Shown here: positions 7,135-10,854 of the stretch, in pieces
Numbering within the stretch: the stretch's first letter is position 1
Layout: each line of letters opens with the position of its first letter
Source of the DNA: an uncultured Clostridia bacterium
GTDB lineage: Bacteria > Bacillota > Clostridia > Oscillospirales > Acutalibacteraceae
Direction of reading: 5' to 3'
NCBI GenBank assembly: GCA_937897215.1
Contig: CALCBQ010000237.1
Location: 1 to 10,854 of the forward strand
Length of the DNA: 10,854 nucleotides
Translations under genes and position numbers: made by a program
Notes under the pieces: generated by a model
Seen by the model: the letters and a program-made list of their open reading frames with translations, nothing else
The model's database searches: none
What the model was told of the DNA's origin: nothing

Positions 7135-8592
7135 ATGAAAGTAGTTTACAATCTTCAAAAGAAAAGTCTTGGCATAGCTCTTGACAGATTACTTAAATAT
7201 GTGGATAAAGACCCCCACGCTAATATTGTAAAATTAAGTCATAAGATTGAACCTATCTTTAACAAGATTTTTCCACCTGAAAATTTTAAGAAGTTTCAGG
7301 AAGTGGCTCTTGATAAAGACAATGTGTGGACTCAGTTTGCTTTAAGTATTCTTAATGACATTGACAGAAATGTTGTAAAGCAGATGCTTCTTTCTTTTGG
7401 TATTGATGCAGGTTATTACGGTACAAAAGCAGTCCGTGCAAACCGCGAAAAATACAAATGCAATATTCCTTTTAACATTCTTTTTGACCCTACAAGTGCT
7501 TGTAATCTTAACTGCAAAGGATGTTGGTCGGCAGAGTATGGCCATCATCTTAATTTATCTCTTGACGAGATGCAGAGCATTGTAACACAAGGTAAAGAAT
7601 TAGGTTGCCACTTCTATTGGCTTACAGGTGGCGAGCCACTTATCAAGAAAAAAGAAGTGCTTGAAATTTGCAGAAACAATAAAGATTGTATTTTCCTTAT
7701 TTTCACAAATGCTACACTTGTTGATAAAGCATTCTGCGACGCTATGAATGAATGTGGCAACATTACTCTTGCATTAAGTCTTGAAGGCGACGAATCCTCA
7801 AACGACTGGCGTCGTGGCGAAGGTGCTTACGCAACCACTATTAAAGCAATGGATTTGCTTAAAGAAAACAAGTGTCTTTTTGGTGTATCTGTTTGCTACA
7901 CAAGAAAGAATTTACCTATAGTTACAAGTGAAGAATTTGTTGATTTTATTATCAACAAGGGTGCAAAATATATGCTCAACTTTAACTATATGCCGGTAGG
8001 TCATGGTGCAGATAAAGACCTTATTCCGACACCGGAACAAAGAAAAGAGCTTTACTTCTGGAACAAGAAAATGCGTAACGGCAAAACAGGTAAGCCTATT
8101 TTCATTATGGACTTCCAGAATGACGGCGAATACGTTGGTGGTTGTATTGCAGGTGGCAGAAACTACTTCCACGTAAACTCCGCAGGCGATATTGAGCCAT
8201 GTGTGTTCATTCACTTCTCTGACTCGAATATTCGTACTCACACATTACTTGAGGCATTACAAAGCCCGTTATTTATGGCTTATTATAAAAATCAGCCTTT
8301 CAATGATAACCATCTTCGTCCTTGCCCAATGCTTGAAAATCCCGAAAGACTTCGTGAACTTATCAAGGAAACAGGCGCAAAATCTTCTGACTTAATCCGC
8401 CAGGAAAGTGCAGACGAACTTTGCAGTAAATGTGATGAGTATGCAAAAGAATGGGCACTTGTTGCAGAAGAAATCTGGAACAGTACAAAACACAGAGATA
8501 CTCATACTCAGTATTACAGAGACACCGAAGAAGGCAAAAAAGAATTTGGTGGTTGCACAGGCAATTGTGCGAACTGTGGCGGACACAAATAA
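7135..8592 (+). CDS. Radical SAM protein with SPASM-like cysteines and a C-terminal CxxxCxxC motif
   Basis: A 485-residue radical SAM enzyme of unknown substrate. The [4Fe-4S]/SAM-binding motif CNLNCKGC (Cys123, 127, 130) follows FDPTSA, and GGEP is at 165-168. The N-terminal ~110 residues form a helical, charged extension. After the barrel come GGCIAGGRNYFHVNSAGDIEPC (Cys337, Cys356), RPCPMLENP (Cys397) and LCSKC (Cys430, 433), arranged like SPASM or twitch auxiliary-cluster domains. The protein ends with a second CxxxCxxC (Cys474, 478, 481). The frame can open at TTG 7111, but ATG 7135 is preferred with AAAGGA (7123-7128) 6 nt upstream. It stands alone on the plus strand with its own promoter and terminator. 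No short peptide substrate gene is visible next to it, so a peptide-modifying role is not supported by context. The family looks widespread in Clostridia, from memory of similar sequences. Confidence 0.9.
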   Translation: MKVVYNLQKKSLGIALDRLLKYVDKDPHANIVKLSHKIEPIFNKIFPPENFKKFQEVALDKDNVWTQFALSILNDIDRNVVKQMLLSFGIDAGYYGTKAVRANREKYKCNIPFNILFDPTSACNLNCKGCWSAEYGHHLNLSLDEMQSIVTQGKELGCHFYWLTGGEPLIKKKEVLEICRNNKDCIFLIFTNATLVDKAFCDAMNECGNITLALSLEGDESSNDWRRGEGAYATTIKAMDLLKENKCLFGVSVCYTRKNLPIVTSEEFVDFIINKGAKYMLNFNYMPVGHGADKDLIPTPEQRKELYFWNKKMRNGKTGKPIFIMDFQNDGEYVGGCIAGGRNYFHVNSAGDIEPCVFIHFSDSNIRTHTLLEALQSPLFMAYYKNQPFNDNHLRPCPMLENPERLRELIKETGAKSSDLIRQESADELCSKCDEYAKEWALVAEEIWNSTKHRDTHTQYYRDTEEGKKEFGGCTGNCANCGGHK

Positions 8593-8610
8593 TTAAATTA
8601 TAATAAATTT

Positions 8611-8640
8611 AGGGCGTACCTTTCGGTACGCCCTTTAGTT
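8611..8640. terminator. Bidirectional intrinsic terminator between the convergent radical SAM and SPFH genes
   Basis: AGGGCGTACC (8611-8620), loop TTTC, GGTACGCCCT (8625-8634): a perfect 10-bp stem. It is followed on the plus strand by TTAGTTTTGGTTTTT and on the minus strand by AAATTTATT. It is 18 bp after the radical SAM stop and 20 bp after the SPFH stop, so it can serve both genes. Confidence 0.9.
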
Positions 8641-8660
8641 TTGGTTTTTCGCTTAAATTT

Positions 8661-9464
8661 TTATTCGGCTTTCTTTTCTAACTCATCCATACTTAAAAGT
8701 ATGTCGCTGTCGCCCATTACAGTTGGTAATTCGCCATTCCACTTATTCCATTTTATGTAATCAACATAGTCAGGAGATTTTGCAAGTGCTTCTTGAATAA
8801 GACGAATACTTTCTGCTTCTGCCTCTGCCTGAGTAATCTTTTGTTTTGCCTCAACTTCAATACGAGCAAGGTCTTGTTCTGCTTTTAAAGCATTCTGTTG
8901 AGCAGTCTGTTTTGCCTCAACCGCTGCATTGAATTCTTCAGAGAAATCAAAATTCACGATATTGAAAATTTCAACTGTAAGACCATACTGATTGATTTTT
9001 TCTGACAACGCATCTTTAATCTGGTCGCCTACTGCCTGACGCTTTGTTATAAGCTCTTCAGCAGTATATTGTGCTGAAACTGCCTTAATACTTTCCTGAA
9101 TTGCAGGAACAACAATAACCGAACCGTAATCTGTACCAACGTTCTGGTAAAGAGATGCAGAAGAGTCATCGTTTACATGATAGTTTACTGCAACAACATA
9201 AGAAACAATTTGCAAGTCTTTTGATGATGCAGAACCTTCAGTTTCGATTTTCTGAGTACGATTATTAATCTGTACTACCCTTTGAATAAATGGGATTTTG
9301 AAGTGCAAACCTTCATCAAGCGCTGTATCTTCAACTGCACCAAATGTAAGAATTACACCTGTATGACCTGCTGAAACAACAGTAAAGCTTGAAATCGCAA
9401 GACCCACCAACAACAATGCCACAACTGCAATTATTGCTATTTTAATAATCTTTTTTGTATCCAT
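8661..9464 (-). CDS. SPFH/Band 7 (prohibitin-family) membrane protein
   Basis: 267 residues. A single N-terminal membrane segment (about 6-27) leads into the SPFH domain, with VVSAGHTGVILTFG (29-42), DEGLHFKIPF (50-59) and NNRTQKIE (67-74). A charged, Ala/Glu/Gln-rich coiled coil (about 180-228) follows. The C-terminal WNGELPTVMGDSDILLSM resembles prohibitin/HflC tails. Such proteins form large membrane-anchored oligomers that organise membrane domains or restrain FtsH-type proteases; the role here is inferred from the family. The frame can be extended to 9521, but ATG 9464 with GGAGGT (9476-9471) 6 nt upstream is clearly the start, since the longer frame would run through the leader terminator. 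The gene is monocistronic and preceded by a manganese-type riboswitch, which suggests induction when cytosolic Mn2+ is high. Confidence 0.92.
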   Translation of the reverse strand: MDTKKIIKIAIIAVVALLLVGLAISSFTVVSAGHTGVILTFGAVEDTALDEGLHFKIPFIQRVVQINNRTQKIETEGSASSKDLQIVSYVVAVNYHVNDDSSASLYQNVGTDYGSVIVVPAIQESIKAVSAQYTAEELITKRQAVGDQIKDALSEKINQYGLTVEIFNIVNFDFSEEFNAAVEAKQTAQQNALKAEQDLARIEVEAKQKITQAEAEAESIRLIQEALAKSPDYVDYIKWNKWNGELPTVMGDSDILLSMDELEKKAE

Positions 9465-9504
9465 AATGTAACCTCCATTTCTTATCTCTATGATTGAGTA
9501 AAAA

Positions 9505-9542
9505 GCAAAAAACTCATACATAGCGAAAAACCATGTATGAGT
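9505..9542 (-). terminator. Riboswitch-controlled intrinsic terminator (expression platform)
   Basis: On the minus strand ACTCATACAT (9542-9533), an 11-nt loop, and ATGTATGAGT (9521-9512) make a perfect 10-bp stem followed by a run of T. The 5' arm contains CTCATA (9541-9536), which is also the 3' strand of aptamer helix P1. The two structures are therefore mutually exclusive. Ligand-stabilised P1 would block the terminator, giving an ON switch for the SPFH gene. Confidence 0.88.
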
Positions 9543-9628
9543 CTCATTTACTTATGACACACCGAGAGCCTCGACTCTGTCTTGACGATGATGTCTCGCA
9601 TTATTATTTGCGGAATTACTCCCTCATA
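9536..9628 (-). promoter_or_regulatory. yybP-ykoY-type manganese riboswitch aptamer
   Basis: Read on the minus strand: P1 is UAUGAG (9628-9623) with CUCAUA (9541-9536). It is followed directly by the L1 signature GGAGUA (9622-9617). A short hairpin CGC/GCG (9612-9610, 9599-9597) comes next, then GACA/UGUC (9595-9592, 9559-9556) enclosing AUCGUCAAGAC. An AGAG/CUCU hairpin (9578-9575, 9568-9565) and CGGU follow, and UGAGA lies just before P1 closes. The order GGAGUA, hairpin, (G/A)UCGUCAA, hairpin, CGG, (A/U)GAGA, P1 is the yybP-ykoY layout known from B. subtilis and L. lactis, whose ligand is Mn2+. Recognition is by eye from remembered consensus, not a covariance-model score. The downstream gene is an SPFH protein rather than the usual exporter or TerC. 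Confidence 0.85.
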
Positions 9629-9636
9629 TTGACAAT

Positions 9637-9665
9637 ATATTACCATATTCTACGCATTTTGTCAA
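9637..9665 (-). promoter_or_regulatory. Sigma-A promoter of the riboswitch-SPFH transcript
   Basis: On the minus strand TTGACA (9665-9660), a 17-bp spacer and TAATAT (9642-9637), the best consensus match in the window. Transcription would start near 9630, a few bases before aptamer helix P1, so the whole leader is transcribed as a riboswitch. Confidence 0.85.
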
Positions 9666-9717
9666 TATTTATTAGTTATCTTTTAAACAAAATCTATCAA
9701 ATGAAGATTAACATCTT

Positions 9718-10716
9718 CTATTTTTTGATTAATTCCATCAATTTAAAATAGAGCGAATATAACAACTTTGATTTAAATGTACATTTCCACAAATTCATCA
9801 AAGTTATTTTAAAAGATTTACCCTTGACAATCCAAAATGGTGTTTTGTATGGATATAACCCTTCTGCTTCAAGTTTTTTATAAATCTCTTTTGGAGAATA
9901 CTCTTTGCATCTTAAATTATCAAACAAGATTGTTGGCACTACTTCGCAAACTCGACGAGTCATTCTTACTTCTAACAATTCATTATTAAACTCTTGTGAA
10001 AGTATTTTTTTGTATTCTTTTGCCATTATAAACATATCTTCCATATGTTTTTTCACATTTACTGAACGCATAGCAGAATTTGGGTTAAATCGATAACAAT
10101 ATAACGGAGAATATGTAACCGCAAGTTTTACATTATCAATCATTCCCGCCGCAAAAACCTTTGCTGCAAAGAGTGTATCCTCTGCGTATCGCATTCCTTT
10201 ATAGAATCTAATGTTATGTTTTTCAATTAATTCTCTTTTTAAGAAGAGTGCAACTGCATTTCTACCTGAAAAGTTGGAGTCTTTTAAAACATCAATTTTT
10301 ATTTCAACATTTTCATCGTGTTTGTATGTTTCTGTATCACTTACAGTTTTGAATTCGCGCATAATCAACACATCAACATTATTCGCTTCCATTGTATCAA
10401 TAAAGGTTTTATAAACACCCGTGCATAAGTAATCATCACTATCGCAGAATGCTACATACTCCCCCGTTGCTAAATCAAGACCTTTGTTTCTTGTGTCAGA
10501 AACCCCTGTATTTTCTTTATCAACAACTATTATATTGTTATATTTTTTCGCATATTCGTTGAGAACACTTATTGAATTGTCTTTTGAGCCATCATTCACA
10601 CAGATTATTTCAAATTCTTCCTGACTTAATCCTTGGTCAAATAACGAGTCAAAGCAATTACTCAAATATTTTTCTGCATTATATACGGGTATAACAACGG
10701 AAAGTATTTTACTCAT
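9718..10716 (-). CDS. Family 2 glycosyltransferase (GT-A fold)
   Basis: 332 residues. It begins directly with the GT2 nucleotide-sugar-binding pattern: SVVIPVYNAEKYL (6-18), VNDGSKDNS (40-48, Asp42), ENTGVSDTRNKGLDLATGEY (68-87) and the metal-binding DxD in FCDSDDYL (Asp92, Asp94, Asp95). MRYAEDTLF (Glu179-Asp180) holds the likely catalytic base, and YCYRFNPNSAMRS (206-218) is a common acceptor-side block of this subfamily. The C-terminal ~100 residues are basic and helical (KLxxLYFKLMELIKK), as in peripheral membrane enzymes for cell-wall or exopolysaccharide sugars. The donor and acceptor cannot be told from sequence. The start is supported by AAGGAG (10731-10726), 9 nt upstream. No other polysaccharide gene is in view, but the window ends 138 bp upstream of it. 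Confidence 0.93.
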   Translation of the reverse strand: MSKILSVVIPVYNAEKYLSNCFDSLFDQGLSQEEFEIICVNDGSKDNSISVLNEYAKKYNNIIVVDKENTGVSDTRNKGLDLATGEYVAFCDSDDYLCTGVYKTFIDTMEANNVDVLIMREFKTVSDTETYKHDENVEIKIDVLKDSNFSGRNAVALFLKRELIEKHNIRFYKGMRYAEDTLFAAKVFAAGMIDNVKLAVTYSPLYCYRFNPNSAMRSVNVKKHMEDMFIMAKEYKKILSQEFNNELLEVRMTRRVCEVVPTILFDNLRCKEYSPKEIYKKLEAEGLYPYKTPFWIVKGKSFKITLMNLWKCTFKSKLLYSLYFKLMELIKK

Positions 10717-10748
10717 ATGTACTTTCTCCTTAAAAATGGAAACTATTA

Positions 10749-10782
10749 TTCCGCGAGCCGAACACTATGATGTGTTGCGGAA
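10749..10782. repeat. Bulged mini-hairpin related to the interspersed repeat
   Basis: TTCCGC (10749-10754) pairs with GCGGAA (10777-10782). A six-base one-sided bulge GAGCCG (10755-10760) separates it from AACAC (10761-10765), which pairs with GTGTT (10772-10776) around loop TATGAT. CCGCGAGCCGAA and TTGCGGAAA are shared with the right half of repeat copy A (2551-2562 and 2574-2582), so this looks like a shortened or deleted family member. It lies 33 bp upstream of the glycosyltransferase start and 18 bp from repeat copy B. Confidence 0.6.
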
Positions 10783-10800
10783 ATCTAACCGAATTTTACT

Positions 10801-10854
10801 TTATTTTTTCGCAAGACAATGTGGCTAAGGCGAAGCTGTATCAGGTATACCGCG
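10801..10854. repeat. Hairpin-forming interspersed repeat, copy B (cut by window end)
   Basis: The first 54 bases of the repeat at 2501-2586, in the same orientation, with three differences (positions equivalent to 2526, 2527 and 2543). All three fall in predicted unpaired bases of the copy A hairpin. The right half with the closing arm lies beyond the window. Confidence 0.75.

Noticed and set aside
9703..9718. Small hairpin GAAGAT-TAAC-ATCTTC at the stop codon of the glycosyltransferase gene, as its terminator
   Set aside because: Only a 6-bp AT-rich stem, overlapping the stop codon, with no solid T-run on the minus strand. The T-run is on the plus side, where no gene ends.
9533..9751. A 72-codon plus-strand frame starting MYESHLL
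   Set aside because: It is made of the reverse complement of the riboswitch leader and promoter, with no RBS and no plausible protein features.

Overview
The window looks like chromosomal DNA from an AT-rich, low-GC Gram-positive bacterium, most likely an uncultured gut Clostridium-type species (Oscillospiraceae/Ruminococcaceae-like). This is inferred from AGGAG-type ribosome binding sites before nearly every gene, AT-rich codon use, the gene families present and their order. All genes but one are on the minus strand.

Layout from the right end, in the direction of minus-strand transcription: (i) a family 2 glycosyltransferase (9718-10716), with structured repeat elements upstream of it at 10749-10854. 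(ii) A sigma-A promoter, a yybP-ykoY-type manganese riboswitch and an intrinsic terminator (9505-9665), which together form the leader of an SPFH/prohibitin-family membrane protein (8661-9464). (iii) A single plus-strand gene (7135-8592) for a radical SAM protein with a second CxxxCxxC motif at its C-terminus. It converges on the SPFH gene over a shared bidirectional terminator. (iv) A tight four-gene operon, 6914 down to 2589: an M16 peptidase-like pair (inactive YmfF-type, then active YmfH-type), lgt and folD, joined by 4-bp and 8-bp overlaps or a 15-bp gap. (v) Two different palindromic repeat elements in the folD-copA gap. (vi) A copper-transporting P1B ATPase, copA, running off the left edge. 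It has a heavy-metal-binding (HMA) domain at each end of the protein.

The functional themes are metal homeostasis (Cu+ export by CopA, Mn2+-sensed expression of the SPFH protein), envelope biogenesis (Lgt lipoprotein maturation, glycosyltransferase, SPFH membrane scaffold) and one-carbon metabolism (FolD). The most notable observations are the Mn2+ riboswitch controlling an SPFH gene rather than an exporter, with an expression platform that can be read base by base; a strong internal ribosome binding site and Met just before the C-terminal HMA domain of copA, which could yield a free CopZ-like chaperone from the same gene; and a roughly 80-bp hairpin repeat present twice, whose few differences all fall in predicted unpaired positions.

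No tRNA, rRNA, CRISPR array, transposase or phage gene was seen. No gap between genes exceeds 300 bp.
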